DNA of 64,000 nucleotides from Arcobacter sp. (GTDB lineage Bacteria; Campylobacterota; Campylobacteria; Campylobacterales; Arcobacteraceae): NCBI GenBank assembly GCA_020048055.1, contig JAIFNA010000012.1:41444-105443 (forward strand), in the 5' to 3' direction. Numbering within the stretch: position 1 is the first letter of the stretch; every line of letters begins with the position of its first letter. This document shows, piece after piece, positions 36,161-45,463 of this stretch. Under the pieces are notes generated by a model, which made no database searches, was not told the origin of the DNA, and saw only the letters and a program-made list of their open reading frames with translations. Both the position numbers and the translations under genes were made by a program.

Positions 36161-37237
36161 ATGTATGACATAATTATTATAGGAGCTGGTGCAAGTGGAC
36201 TTATGGTTGCTTCACAGCTTCAAAACAAAAAAATCTGTCTAATTGATAAAAATCCAAAAATCGGCTCAAAAATAAAAGTAAGTGGCGGCGGTAAATGCAA
36301 CATCACAAATAAATACCTCAGTAGTGAATATTTTGATGGAGATAAACAATTTATTGAAAGTACATTTGCGGATTTTGATAATACTTCACTTCTAAAATTT
36401 CTAAAAAATAATAATCTGATACCAAAAATTGATGAAAAAATTGTAAAAGGTACATACTTTTGTAATTCAAGTGAAGATGTAATCAATTTATTTGAAAAGC
36501 AAACAAAGCATTGTGATTTTTTACTAAATTGTGAAGTTTTAGATGTGAAATATATTGATGACTGTTTTCGAATAAAAACAAACAAACAAACCTTAGTATC
36601 AAAAAAGTTAATTGTTGCTAGTGGTGGTATTAGCTATCCAATCTTGGGGGCTACTGATATTGGATATAAAATTGGTGAGAGTTTTGGACACAAACTTGTT
36701 AAGTCAAATCCTGCTCTTGTTGGTTTTACTGTACAAAAAGAGCAATTTTGGTTCAAGGAACTTAGTGGCTTATCACTTGATGTTGAACTTGATGTAGGTG
36801 TGAAAAAACTTAGTGGGAGTATGTTGTTTACCCATAAAGGATTTAGCGGTCCAGCTGTTTTAAGTGCGTCGCTTTATTGGAAAAAAGGTCAAATTGCAAT
36901 TAATTTTGCTCCATCAAAAGATAGCTACCTCCCCAAAAGATTTAAACAAGCGATTAAAGATTTAGATATTGATATATATAACTATAAGTTTTCCCCTGCT
37001 GGAAATTTTGGTTACACAAAAGCTGAAGTTACAAAAGGTGGTATTTGTACCGATGAGATTGGGTTAAATTTTGAAAGCAAATTACAAAAAGATCTATATT
37101 TTGTTGGTGAAGTTCTTGATATTACGGGGGAACTCGGAGGATATAATTTCCAATGGGCATTTAGTAGCGGCTTTGTTTGTGGTGCTTTACTAAAACAATC
37201 TTATGATACTATTTCGCAAAAATTTGGTAGGTTGTAG
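36161..37237 (+). CDS. BaiN/HI0933-type FAD-binding oxidoreductase
   Basis: A 358-residue flavoprotein with the N-terminal GAGASGLMVA (about 7-16), VSGGGKCNITNK (about 44-55) and a C-terminal FVGEVLDITGELGGYNFQWA, which is the signature of the HI0933/BaiN family (aminoacetone oxidase family FAD enzymes). The physiological reaction is not established for this family. It follows the helicase by 18 bases and its stop overlaps the next start by one base. Confidence 0.9.
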   Translation: MYDIIIIGAGASGLMVASQLQNKKICLIDKNPKIGSKIKVSGGGKCNITNKYLSSEYFDGDKQFIESTFADFDNTSLLKFLKNNNLIPKIDEKIVKGTYFCNSSEDVINLFEKQTKHCDFLLNCEVLDVKYIDDCFRIKTNKQTLVSKKLIVASGGISYPILGATDIGYKIGESFGHKLVKSNPALVGFTVQKEQFWFKELSGLSLDVELDVGVKKLSGSMLFTHKGFSGPAVLSASLYWKKGQIAINFAPSKDSYLPKRFKQAIKDLDIDIYNYKFSPAGNFGYTKAEVTKGGICTDEIGLNFESKLQKDLYFVGEVLDITGELGGYNFQWAFSSGFVCGALLKQSYDTISQKFGRL

Positions 37238-38049
37238 TGAGAGTAGCATTTATAGGGGATATTATAGGACGCCCAGGGCGGAACCATATAAAAAAAGAGT
37301 TAAAAAAGTTAAAAGAAACGCATAAAATTGATTTTGTAATCGCTAATGGTGAAAATGCAAGTCATGGGTTTGGGCTTACTTGTGAAAATGCAGATGAGCT
37401 TTTTAAAAGTGGAATTGATGTCTTAACTGGTGGAAATCATATTTGGGACAAGAAAAAAGATATTTTAGCACTTTTAAAAACCTCACCAGTTCTTCGTCCC
37501 CACAACTATCCAGATGGAGTTGAGGGAACTGGACTTAAAATATTTGAGATAAATAATCAAAAAATAGCTGTGTTAAATCTTATGGGAATTTACGGAATGC
37601 CTCAAGTTACTAACCCATTTTTAGTTGCAAGAGATGTTGTTTGGCAACTTAATAGTGATGGTATTTTTCATATTTTTGTTGATTTTCATGCTGAAGCCAC
37701 TGCTGAAAAAAGGGTGATGTTCGAGCTTTTAAAAGGTAAAGTTAGTGCAATATGTGGAACCCATACTCATATAGGAACTGATGATTATGAAGTTGCAAAT
37801 GGAACATTCTATGTGAGCGATATTGGACTTACTGGTTGCAGGGATAATGTTATTGGAATGGATAGCTATGTTCCTCTCAAAAAAGCATTAACTGGGCTCG
37901 GTGGTCATTTTGATATACCAAAAAGTTGTAAAACAATTTTTCAAATTGTCATTGTTGACATTGACAATAGTGGTAAAGCAATTAGTGGAATCAAAGTAAA
38001 ATTATTTAGCGATATTGAGACAGTAGTAAATAATGCGATTATTTCATAA
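37237..38049 (+). CDS. YmdB-like metallophosphoesterase (TIGR00282 family)
   Basis: A 270-residue protein starting with GTG. It has GDIIGRPGRNHI (about 7-18), ANGENASHGFG (about 36-46), TGGNHIWDKK (about 65-74), FVDFHAEATAEK and GTHTHIGTDD, the metal ligands of the family. Bacterial members act on 2',3'-cyclic nucleotides or related phosphodiesters. It overlaps the flavoprotein stop (TAGTG), so the two are translationally linked. Confidence 0.92.
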   Translation: MRVAFIGDIIGRPGRNHIKKELKKLKETHKIDFVIANGENASHGFGLTCENADELFKSGIDVLTGGNHIWDKKKDILALLKTSPVLRPHNYPDGVEGTGLKIFEINNQKIAVLNLMGIYGMPQVTNPFLVARDVVWQLNSDGIFHIFVDFHAEATAEKRVMFELLKGKVSAICGTHTHIGTDDYEVANGTFYVSDIGLTGCRDNVIGMDSYVPLKKALTGLGGHFDIPKSCKTIFQIVIVDIDNSGKAISGIKVKLFSDIETVVNNAIIS

Positions 38050-38103
38050 TTTGCTCTAAACCTAAACTTAGTTAAAATAAACAAAATTTAAAAAGGTCAA
38101 AAT

Positions 38104-38892
38104 ATGATTATTATCCCTCAAACTAAAGGCGGAGTTGGTAAAAGTACGGTAGCGATGCAAGTAATTGCTCCATATTTGTATAAAAAACATGGTAAAAAAA
38201 TAACTTATATTGAGATAGATGATGAAAATAACGACTCACAAAGTTTTACAAGAACACAAATTGTAAATAAAAGGATGTTGGGAACCAATAAACTCAAGGA
38301 ACTTGATGAACTAATCTTGATGGATGATAATCATGAAGTTATAGTTGATGTTGGCGGAAATAAAACATCAGCTTTTGTACTTGATGAGATAGCAAAAGTT
38401 GGTACATTTGGCAATGTTAAGTGGATTGTACCAATGGGTGATGGAGAACTTGATGGAAAAAATGCAATAGCAACAATGAAAAAACTAAAAAAAATAGAAA
38501 ATAACTCTCAAGATAATTTATTTTTTGCTTTAAATCGAGCTATTTCAACTGATCAAGATTATCTTGAGGAGCAATTTATTAATTTTTTTGGACACAAATA
38601 TTTAGGAAGTAACTCAACAATTACCGATTTTGTAAAAGATCCGAAATATTTTGCTGTAAAAAATGATAAAGTTATCACAATGAGTAGGTATCTTGGAAGT
38701 ACAGTTTGGGAGATGGCATACAATAATACAGATTTTGCGGCAAAAGCTGTTGAGGCAAAAAATGCTGGAGATAATGAGAGCGCAAGAAAGTATCTCTTTT
38801 TTAGAAGAATCCAGACAGAAGCTAAAGATTATGTACTAAATACACTAAATGGTATATTTTTTCAACTTGACAAATGGATAGATATAAAATGA
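38104..38892 (+). CDS. ParA/MinD-like ATPase
   Basis: A 262-residue protein with the deviant Walker A of ParA-type ATPases, KGGVGKST (residues 8-15), followed by IEIDDENNDS, and VIVDVGGN in the Walker B position. Compared with chromosomal ParA (Soj), the C-terminal half is different and there is no N-terminal DNA-binding domain, so it is closer to plasmid StbB or transfer-type ATPases. It is followed, with a four-base overlap, by a tail-anchored small protein. It has its own spacing and SD after the YmdB-like gene. The cargo it positions is unknown. Confidence 0.82.
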   Translation: MIIIPQTKGGVGKSTVAMQVIAPYLYKKHGKKITYIEIDDENNDSQSFTRTQIVNKRMLGTNKLKELDELILMDDNHEVIVDVGGNKTSAFVLDEIAKVGTFGNVKWIVPMGDGELDGKNAIATMKKLKKIENNSQDNLFFALNRAISTDQDYLEEQFINFFGHKYLGSNSTITDFVKDPKYFAVKNDKVITMSRYLGSTVWEMAYNNTDFAAKAVEAKNAGDNESARKYLFFRRIQTEAKDYVLNTLNGIFFQLDKWIDIK

Positions 38893-39137
38893 GTGATATG
38901 AGCTTTAAGCAAGCTAAAGAGATAGCAGATAGATTAGAATTGGCAGAACTTACACTTAATCATCTACTTGCGAATATCGAAAAAAGTACGAAAGCATTTA
39001 ATGATACGCTAAAAGAGCAAAAGCAAATTATAAATGCAATACCGATAAGTGATAAAAAATTAAATAATATGAAAATTTTAGTCGGTATAAATTTTGGTTT
39101 TATTTTGGGACTTATGGTAGCAAAGTTTTTTATATAA
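38889..39137 (+). CDS. Small tail-anchored coiled-coil protein, partner of the ParA-like ATPase
   Basis: An 82-residue protein from the ATG at 38889, which overlaps the ATPase stop (ATGA); an ATG at 38874 would add five residues. Residues 5-45 form an amphipathic, probably coiled, helix (KQAKEIADRLELAELTLNHL) and the C-terminus is one membrane helix (ILVGINFGFILGLMVAKFFI). The layout suggests an inner-membrane protein whose cytoplasmic helix recruits the ATPase. I do not recognise the family. Confidence 0.75.
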   Translation: MSDMSFKQAKEIADRLELAELTLNHLLANIEKSTKAFNDTLKEQKQIINAIPISDKKLNNMKILVGINFGFILGLMVAKFFI

Positions 39138-39173
39138 TATTAAATAAATATAAAACAATTTAGAGGAAAAAAT

Positions 39174-39887
39174 ATGGATACAAGACAAAATGATATAGTT
39201 ACAATGTTCAATCAAATAGCAAAAACTTATGATTTAGCAAATAGAATTTTAAGTATGGGAATCGATAAACTGTGGAGAGCAAAAGCTTGTAATATGGTAT
39301 TTTCATTTTATAATCAACAGCATATCGAAACAATTGTTGATGTTGCTTGTGGGACTGGTGATTTGATGATTGACTGGAAAAATATTGCTTCAAATAATTC
39401 AATAGTAGTCGATAAAATAATAGGCATTGATCCTAGTGTTGGCATGATGGAAGTTGGTAAGACTAAAATTAAAGATGGAGTATTTATTGAAGCAGGGGCT
39501 GAAAATATGCCACTTGAAGATGAAAGTGCAGATATTATCTCTATCTCGTATGGTATACGAAATGTAGTTAAAAGGGAAGAGGCTTTAGAGGAGTTTGCTA
39601 GAGTTTTAAAACCAAATGGTATTTTGGTGATTTTAGAATTTACAAAAAATGATAAAAATGATTTGGCTTCAAAAATTACAAATTTTTATATGCATAGAAT
39701 TATGCCTGTAATTGGTGGATTGGTTTCTGGAAATAGTGAAGCTTATATGTATTTACCAGCTTCGATTGATAATTTTATTACAACAAAAGAGATGATCAAT
39801 GAGCTTAAATCTGTTGGTTTAGAGCCAATCTTTACAAAAGGGTATTCATTTGATATGAGTACAACTTTTATTGCAAGAAAAATTTAG
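39174..39887 (+). CDS. ubiE: Demethylmenaquinone methyltransferase
   Basis: A 237-residue SAM-dependent methyltransferase with VDVACGTGDLMIDW (motif I, about 54-67), GIDPSVGMMEVGK, ISYGIRNVVKREEAL (motif typical of UbiE/MenG) and FYMHRIMPVIGG. It carries out the last step of menaquinone synthesis. The same window has a futalosine-pathway deaminase, in line with menaquinone being the quinone of this organism. xseA follows with nine bases between. Confidence 0.93.
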   Translation: MDTRQNDIVTMFNQIAKTYDLANRILSMGIDKLWRAKACNMVFSFYNQQHIETIVDVACGTGDLMIDWKNIASNNSIVVDKIIGIDPSVGMMEVGKTKIKDGVFIEAGAENMPLEDESADIISISYGIRNVVKREEALEEFARVLKPNGILVILEFTKNDKNDLASKITNFYMHRIMPVIGGLVSGNSEAYMYLPASIDNFITTKEMINELKSVGLEPIFTKGYSFDMSTTFIARKI

Positions 39888-39896
39888 GATTTTTTT

Positions 39897-41099
39897 TTGC
39901 GTTCACCTCTTAGTGTTAATGAATTAAACAACCAAATAAATGGAACTTTGGAGACCACCTTTGCTAGTGTTTATGTAAATGGGGAGATTTCAAACTTAAC
40001 ATATCATAGTAGTGGACATATATATTTTAGTATCAAAGATGATAAATCAACAATATCTTGTGTTATGTTTAAGGGAAATGCTAGTTATTTAAAATTTCGT
40101 CTGATTGCTGGTATGAAAATTACAATTAGTGGAAATATTACTGTGTATGTTCCAAGGGGAACCTATCAGCTTTTGTGTACTAAAATTGAGCCAAGTGGAA
40201 TTGGTGAGTTATCATTGGCGTACGAACAACTAAAAACAAAGCTGCAAATTAAAGGTTATTTTGATAAATCAATCAAAAAACAACTCCCTCTTTATCCTAA
40301 AAATATTTATGTTATCACTTCAAGAACTGGTGCTGCAATTGAAGATATGAAAAAGATTTTAGCCAATCGTTACTCTTTGGCAAAAATGATTTTAGTTCCA
40401 ACTTTGGTTCAAGGAATTGGTGCTAAAGAGGATATTGAAAGAAATATTAAATTTGCTGACAATTTAGCGCAAAAACAAAAAGACAGCATTATTATTGTTG
40501 GGCGAGGCGGTGGAAGCATTGAAGATTTGTGGGCATTCAATGAAGAGATTGTGGCGGACGCAATATTTAATGCAGTCGCACCAGTTATTAGTGCTGTTGG
40601 ACATGAAAGTGACTTTGTTATTAGCGATTTTGTAGCAGATATTAGAGCCAGCACACCCTCAAATGCTATTGAAATTTCCACACCAAATATGAATGATTTG
40701 ATGATTTTTATTGATACTTTAAGAGATTATTTTGACAACAAAATAAAAACAAATTTTACAAATAAAGTATCAGAACTTAACAATGTAAAATTATTATTTA
40801 CGCAGCACTCATTTGTAAATCGTTTTAAAAATATAGACGAAGCATTGGTTTCTATCAAGCAACAATTCATTTTAAGAGAAAGGCAGGTTTTAAATAATTG
40901 TCAAAAAAGATTAGATTTTGTAATGGAAAGTTTTTCTAGCAACCATCCTGATAAAAAAATAAGTAATGGGCTTGTGCAAGTTACAAAAGATAATAAAATA
41001 ATAAATATTGATAATTGCGAAGTGAAAGAGAATATAACTTTGGAAACAGCTAAATATAAATATGATTGTAAAATATTGGAAAAAACCCTTAATTATTAA
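39897..41099 (+). CDS. xseA: Exodeoxyribonuclease VII large subunit
   Basis: A 400-residue subunit. It has the N-terminal OB fold (ASVYVNGEISNLTYHSSGHIYF, split here to avoid length: residues about 19-42), the catalytic core with VITSRTGAAIEDM, IIVGRGGGSIEDLWAFN and SAVGHESDFVISDFVADIRA, and a C-terminal coiled coil. It forms the single-strand exonuclease with XseB, which is not in the window. Translation starts at TTG (39897), supported by AGGA seven bases upstream that overlaps the ubiE stop. Confidence 0.94.
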   Translation: MRSPLSVNELNNQINGTLETTFASVYVNGEISNLTYHSSGHIYFSIKDDKSTISCVMFKGNASYLKFRLIAGMKITISGNITVYVPRGTYQLLCTKIEPSGIGELSLAYEQLKTKLQIKGYFDKSIKKQLPLYPKNIYVITSRTGAAIEDMKKILANRYSLAKMILVPTLVQGIGAKEDIERNIKFADNLAQKQKDSIIIVGRGGGSIEDLWAFNEEIVADAIFNAVAPVISAVGHESDFVISDFVADIRASTPSNAIEISTPNMNDLMIFIDTLRDYFDNKIKTNFTNKVSELNNVKLLFTQHSFVNRFKNIDEALVSIKQQFILRERQVLNNCQKRLDFVMESFSSNHPDKKISNGLVQVTKDNKIINIDNCEVKENITLETAKYKYDCKILEKTLNY

Positions 41100-41121
41100 G
41101 GGTGTGTAAGTCTAATCAAGA

Positions 41122-41127
41122 TACAAT
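41122..41127 (+). promoter_or_regulatory. -10 box for the CheW/response-regulator pair
   Basis: GATACAATAAT lies about 35 bases before the cheW-like ATG at 41160, and there is no upstream gene transcript signal close by except xseA, which ends at 41099. Confidence 0.45.
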
Positions 41128-41159
41128 AATACAATTTAATACAAATGAAGGATGAAATT

Positions 41160-41651
41160 ATGCAAGTTGAACAACAACAAAATAATCAACAACAAAAAAG
41201 CACAAGTTCAAGTGAATATATGACGTTTATTTTGGGTCAAATGAAATATGCTATTGAATTGCCAAAAATTAGAGAAATTTTGACTTATCCTGAAATTATT
41301 ACCCCTCTACCAAATACTGATGGTTGGGTTAAGGGTCTTATTAATTTAAGGGGTGAAGTTGTCCCTATTTTGGATATTAGAATTAAATTTAAAACTGGTG
41401 AGATTGTATACAACGAAAACACAGCAGTTATTGCAGTCATTACAAATGATGACAGAATGATTGGTATTGTTGTTGATAAAGTTGATGATGTTCAAAAAAT
41501 TGATATAGATACACTTTCGCCAGTTTCTGATATGGGTTCGGCGATTCCATCGAGATATTTAAAAGGTTTTGTAAGACTTGAAGATAACCAGATGCTTGTT
41601 ATGATGGATATTGAAAATGTTGTTCATAAGTCTGAACTGTTAAAATCTTAA
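41160..41651 (+). CDS. CheW-like chemotaxis coupling protein
   Basis: A 163-residue protein with a Gln/Asn-rich N-terminus (VEQQQNNQQQ) followed by a CheW domain: FILGQMKYAIELPKIREIL, PLPNTDGWVKGLINLRGEVV (about 43-62) and VVDKVDDVQKID. It would link chemoreceptors to CheA. The ATG at 41160 has AAGGA seven bases before it; an ATG at 41145 lacks one. It is co-transcribed with a single-domain response regulator; no cheA is next to it. Confidence 0.9.
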   Translation: MQVEQQQNNQQQKSTSSSEYMTFILGQMKYAIELPKIREILTYPEIITPLPNTDGWVKGLINLRGEVVPILDIRIKFKTGEIVYNENTAVIAVITNDDRMIGIVVDKVDDVQKIDIDTLSPVSDMGSAIPSRYLKGFVRLEDNQMLVMMDIENVVHKSELLKS

Positions 41652-41663
41652 TAAGGAAAATAA

Positions 41664-42050
41664 ATGCAAAATAAGATAGCAAAGCTTCGAACAATTAAGA
41701 TACTTTTTGTTGAAGACGAGATGGATTTAATTACAATCATAAGTGATACTCTCTCTAAATTAGGAGCAAATTTTTTAACAGCCAAAAATGGTGCAGAAGG
41801 CTTAGAGCTATTTCAAGCAAATAATGATATTCAACTTATAGTTTCAGATATAAATATGCCAGTTATGAATGGGATAGAGATGATTAGAAAAATTAGAGAG
41901 AGTGGCTCAAATATACCTTGCGTGATTATGTCAGCTCACACTGAACCTGAATATTTAAAAAGTGCAGATGAATTAAATGTCGCGGATTATATACTTAAAC
42001 CTTTTGATTTTATTAAATTTATCAATCTTGTAAGTGAATTGGATATTTAA
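41664..42050 (+). CDS. Single-domain response regulator (CheY-like)
   Basis: A 128-residue receiver domain with no output domain. It has the acidic pair and metal site LFVEDEMD (about 13-20), the phospho-acceptor Asp in VSDINMPVMNG, the Ser in CVIMSAH and the Lys in LKPFD. It follows the CheW-like gene by 12 bases and is followed by a terminator, so the two form a small operon. It might act as a motor-binding CheY or as a phosphate sink. Confidence 0.92.
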   Translation: MQNKIAKLRTIKILFVEDEMDLITIISDTLSKLGANFLTAKNGAEGLELFQANNDIQLIVSDINMPVMNGIEMIRKIRESGSNIPCVIMSAHTEPEYLKSADELNVADYILKPFDFIKFINLVSELDI

Positions 42051-42071
42051 TATATAGTATCTATTAAATAA

Positions 42072-42107
42072 AAAACCTCTATCTTTTTGATGGAGGTTTT
42101 TTTATTT
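42072..42107. terminator. Bidirectional terminator between the response regulator and sppA
   Basis: AAAACCTCTATC pairs with GATGGAGGTTTT (one G-T pair, five-base loop) and has T runs on both strands, so it can end transcripts from both converging operons. Confidence 0.92.
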
Positions 42108-42135
42108 ATGGTGAATTTTTTGTAGAAATTTCTAT

Positions 42136-43014
42136 TTAAAATGCTACTAAAGTTGCCGTATTTAAACCAATCTTACTTATTGTTTCATTTGCTAATTTAT
42201 CTAAGAATTTATCCATTTTATCTTTTTTGTCCCAAAGTGGCTCTTCAACTTTAGAGGCAATTTCAACCATTTTTTTTGCTTCACTAATAGTTGCAACTTT
42301 ATCAATGAGTCCAACTTCTTTTGCCTGAATAGCTGTAAAAATATGTGCATCCGCATACTTTGTATGCTCATTAATTTTTAATTTTCTAGCTGTTGCCACA
42401 TCATAAACAAACATATCGTATGTGCTTTTGATAACCTTGTTTAATTCAGCCTCCTCCTCCTTTGTCCATTTTCTTGAAGGTGTCCCAGCTTCTTTATAGG
42501 TTCCCATTTTAACTGTTTGCGTTTTGACCCCAACTTTACTCATAAGTTCACTAGCATCAACACTTTGCATAATAACACCAATACTACCTATCATACTCCC
42601 TGGGTTTGCAACTATCTTTGAAGCGTGTATTGATGAATAATAGCTCCCGCTAGCCATCGTCCCACTTGCATAAGCTATTACTGGTTTGATTTTATTGAGT
42701 TCTTTTATTGCATAAGCTATCTCAACAGATGGAGCAACAGCACCTCCTGGTGAATTTACATCAAGTAATACACCTTTAATTGAAGTATCATTTTTTATTG
42801 TTTCTATCTCTTCAAGGATAAAGCTAGCATCCATAATGGCACCATTTAGATGAATTGTTTTTAGATTTGGTGTTACTAAATCTTCACTGTTTGAACTATC
42901 TAAAATCAGTAATACAATCAAAACTAAAACCGTTGCTTTAAAATGATTTTGGATAAAAGATATGGTAGCTGTAACTGGTATTAGTATTGTTTTTAAAAAA
43001 TTAATTATGTGCAT
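42136..43014 (-). CDS. sppA: Signal peptide peptidase SppA-like protease (S49 family)
   Basis: A 292-residue S49 serine protease of the short SppA type. It has a membrane segment near residue 25-42, LDVNSPGGAVAPSVEIA (about 81-97), the nucleophile Ser in ASGTMASGSYYS and the Lys in GTYKEAGTPSRKWT. It degrades leftover signal peptides in the membrane. It overlaps the upstream deaminase by 14 bases; the same neighbours are seen in C. jejuni (Cj0066c-Cj0068). Confidence 0.92.
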   Translation of the reverse strand: MHIINFLKTILIPVTATISFIQNHFKATVLVLIVLLILDSSNSEDLVTPNLKTIHLNGAIMDASFILEEIETIKNDTSIKGVLLDVNSPGGAVAPSVEIAYAIKELNKIKPVIAYASGTMASGSYYSSIHASKIVANPGSMIGSIGVIMQSVDASELMSKVGVKTQTVKMGTYKEAGTPSRKWTKEEEAELNKVIKSTYDMFVYDVATARKLKINEHTKYADAHIFTAIQAKEVGLIDKVATISEAKKMVEIASKVEEPLWDKKDKMDKFLDKLANETISKIGLNTATLVAF

Positions 43015-44230
43015 TTTGTCCCTTTATAAATGTTTTGTCTGTTTTTGTTGTATGTAAAATTACCATTGTTGGTACATCTTTTATATTTGTCTTTTCTGGA
43101 AGTTTAAAGATTATTAAATCAGCATCTTTACCGATTTCTAAACTACCTTTGTGTTCCATTCCAAGTGCAATTGCAGCACCTTTGGTTGAAGCTAAAATAA
43201 GTTGCTCTGCTAATTTTTCTAAATTTGTATTTTTGTTGATAAATAAACTATTTTTCATCTCCAAAAATAGATTTAATGAGTAGTTGGAACTAAGTCCATC
43301 TGTTCCAATTGCTAAATTTATATCTTTTAGATGATTGAAATCAAGTGAACCATTTCCAAGTAGTCGATTTGAAGTTGGGCAATTTATAATTGAGGCGTTT
43401 AGATTTCTTATCATCTCCAACTCATTTTTGTTTGCGTAAACACAATGTGTGAAGCTTAGTTTTTTTAGATTTTTAAAACTATTTAAAAATTCTATTGGTG
43501 TTTGTAGAGATTTTTTTTGCCCAAGAAGATCTTGAAAAAATGTTATAAATTCCCCTTTTGAATAATTTAGCCAGTCATTTTCGGCTTTGCTCTCCATAAA
43601 GTGGGCACTCACAGCTACATTTTCCCCTTTAGCAAAATTCAAAGCTTCACGGATTAGAAATGGGTGGGTTGAGTATGGTGAATGAATTGCAATAGCTGGG
43701 ATAAATCTGTTTGATTTATATTTTTTTGAGATATTAAATTTCTCTTTAAAATCTTGTAAAAGTGTATCTATCATTTCAGGTTTGCTTCCTAAAACTTCTG
43801 TGAAATAAACTACATTTAATTTGGACTCCACACAAGATTGCAAATCAAACCCATAAGAACTAATCGCTCCAATAGTTGTTGTACCACAATTTATCATATC
43901 TCGTAACTGAGCATCTATAATTGATTTGTCACCTTTTTCAATCACCTCTTCCCTATGTTCAATAACACTAAAAAGCCAATTGACAAAGTTTCCATATTTT
44001 AGAGTTGTTTTGTTTCCGCTAAATTCAAGATGAGTGTGTGCATTTATAAGCCCAGCCATAATTACACTATTTTCCCCTTCATATGATATTGTACAATTTG
44101 GGTATTTTTTTTCTATATTTTTTTGTGTGTCTATGTCAATTATTTTTTCATCAAAAACTATCACGCCATCTTGTATGATTGTAAAATCTACATCGCAAGT
44201 GAGTATCCAGTCGCTTTTCAAAAAGTGCAT
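43001..44230 (-). CDS. mqnX: Aminofutalosine deaminase-like amidohydrolase (menaquinone synthesis)
   Basis: A 409-residue member of the amidohydrolase superfamily. It has the metal motif [11 protein letters not shown], later His residues in [15 protein letters not shown] and VSAHFMES, and the Asp in [14 protein letters not shown]. In Campylobacterota such proteins include 6-aminodeoxyfutalosine deaminases of the futalosine pathway to menaquinone. The symbol is offered from family context and neighbours (sppA, aroQ) rather than from a proven reaction; other cytosine- or adenosine-type substrates are possible. Confidence 0.75.
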   Translation of the reverse strand: MHFLKSDWILTCDVDFTIIQDGVIVFDEKIIDIDTQKNIEKKYPNCTISYEGENSVIMAGLINAHTHLEFSGNKTTLKYGNFVNWLFSVIEHREEVIEKGDKSIIDAQLRDMINCGTTTIGAISSYGFDLQSCVESKLNVVYFTEVLGSKPEMIDTLLQDFKEKFNISKKYKSNRFIPAIAIHSPYSTHPFLIREALNFAKGENVAVSAHFMESKAENDWLNYSKGEFITFFQDLLGQKKSLQTPIEFLNSFKNLKKLSFTHCVYANKNELEMIRNLNASIINCPTSNRLLGNGSLDFNHLKDINLAIGTDGLSSNYSLNLFLEMKNSLFINKNTNLEKLAEQLILASTKGAAIALGMEHKGSLEIGKDADLIIFKLPEKTNIKDVPTMVILHTTKTDKTFIKGQNAHN

Positions 44231-44297
44231 TTTCGTCCTATATTTATCAATTTTGCGTTATTATACCAAACAAAATTTATTAAACAGGGAAATATTT

Positions 44298-44798
44298 ATG
44301 AAAATAGCAGTTATTCAAGGACCAAATTTAAATATGTTAGGAATGAGAGAGAAACATATTTATGGACCTATGACATTGGAGCAAATCCATGGACAATTAA
44401 GAGAAAGTGCAGCGCAAAATGGTATAGAATTGGAGTTTTTTCAATCAAATCTTGAGGGTGAAATAGTTGATAAAATACAAGAATGTTTAGGTACTGTAAA
44501 TGGAATTTTGATAAACCCAGCAGCATATACTCATACTAGTATTGCAATTACTGATGCTTTAAAAGCAGTATCTTTGCCAACAGTGGAAGTTCATATTTCA
44601 AATATTTACCACAGAGAAGAATTTAGACAAAAATCAATCACAGCAACAGCAAGTACGGGTGTAATTACAGGTTTTGGACCGTTTGGTTATCACTTGGGAC
44701 TTATTGCGCTTACGCAAATAATTTCTGAAATTTATAATGCACAAATTGCACATCAAGAAGCAACTAGTGCTTCAAATGACAAGGAAGCACAAGCTTAA
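44298..44798 (+). CDS. aroQ: Type II 3-dehydroquinate dehydratase
   Basis: A 166-residue type II dehydroquinase of the shikimate pathway. It has [18 protein letters not shown] (about 6-23, with the catalytic Tyr and Arg), [12 protein letters not shown] (about 74-85, with the His), and [15 protein letters not shown]. The ATG at 44298 has AGGGA upstream; an in-frame ATG far upstream at 44034 is antisense to the deaminase gene and is not real. The C-terminus ([13 protein letters not shown]) is a low-complexity extension beyond the usual family end. Confidence 0.96.
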   Translation: MKIAVIQGPNLNMLGMREKHIYGPMTLEQIHGQLRESAAQNGIELEFFQSNLEGEIVDKIQECLGTVNGILINPAAYTHTSIAITDALKAVSLPTVEVHISNIYHREEFRQKSITATASTGVITGFGPFGYHLGLIALTQIISEIYNAQIAHQEATSASNDKEAQA

Positions 44799-44803
44799 TA
44801 ATT

Positions 44804-45406
44804 ATGACAATAGTTTTAGCATCTACAAATAAAGGGAAAATAAAAGAGTTAAAAACACTTTTGCCTTTGTTTGAAATTATCACAATGAAAGATCTTTTTG
44901 GAGATATTGATATTATAGAAGATGGTTTTACATTTCAAGAAAATGCAATTAAAAAATGTAAAGCTATTGTGGATATGATTGAAAGAAATCAAGTGCTAGA
45001 AGATTTTATAGTTATCTCTGATGATAGTGGACTTAGTGTGTCAGAACTTAATAATGAACCAAATATTTATAGTGCTAGATATGCTAGAGAAGGTGCAAGT
45101 GATGAAGAGAATATTGATAAACTTATCAAAAATCTAAAATCTAAAAATTTAAAGACTACCCCTGCATTTTATACCGCTTGTATAGCAATAGGATATAAAA
45201 AAAATATCTATACAACTCATGGTTGGTTTTATGGTGACGTTATTGATGAGGTTCGTGGTGATGGTGGTTTTGGATATGATCCTATGTTTATACCTACTGG
45301 CTACAAACAAACGCTAGGCGAGTTAAAAGATGAGATTAAAAAAGAGATTTCACACCGCTCAATCGCTATTAAACTTGCCACGAAAATTATAAAAACATTT
45401 AAATAG
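44804..45406 (+). CDS. rdgB: Non-canonical purine NTP pyrophosphatase (RdgB/HAM1)
   Basis: A 200-residue enzyme that removes ITP and XTP from the nucleotide pool. The substrate-binding motif VLASTNKGKIKEL (about 4-16), FQENAIKKCKA, SDDSGLSVSEL with PNIYSARYARE, and GGFGYDPMFIP are all standard. It starts five bases after the aroQ stop on the same strand. Confidence 0.96.
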   Translation: MTIVLASTNKGKIKELKTLLPLFEIITMKDLFGDIDIIEDGFTFQENAIKKCKAIVDMIERNQVLEDFIVISDDSGLSVSELNNEPNIYSARYAREGASDEENIDKLIKNLKSKNLKTTPAFYTACIAIGYKKNIYTTHGWFYGDVIDEVRGDGGFGYDPMFIPTGYKQTLGELKDEIKKEISHRSIAIKLATKIIKTFK

Positions 45407-45420
45407 TAAGTTTTTTGCTA

Positions 45421-45450
45421 TTTATAAAAGAGGAAAATCTCTTTTATAAA
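45421..45450. terminator. AT-rich stem between rdgB and the aldehyde dehydrogenase gene
   Basis: TTTATAAAAGAG pairs perfectly with CTCTTTTATAAA around a six-base loop. It lies in the gap of two converging genes, but neither side has a good T run after the stem, so it is a weak or atypical terminator. Confidence 0.5.
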
Positions 45451-45463
45451 AAATAATAGATAG

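Noticed and set aside
35800..36173. Two long frames (minus 35800-36087, plus 35871-36173) over the helicase tail
   Set aside because: They arise from the repeat-rich Arg/Asp codons in other frames and have repetitive low-complexity products without a start signal.
44034..44297. N-terminal extension of aroQ
   Set aside because: It is antisense to the deaminase gene, and the AroQ family begins at the ATG at 44298 with AGGGA upstream.
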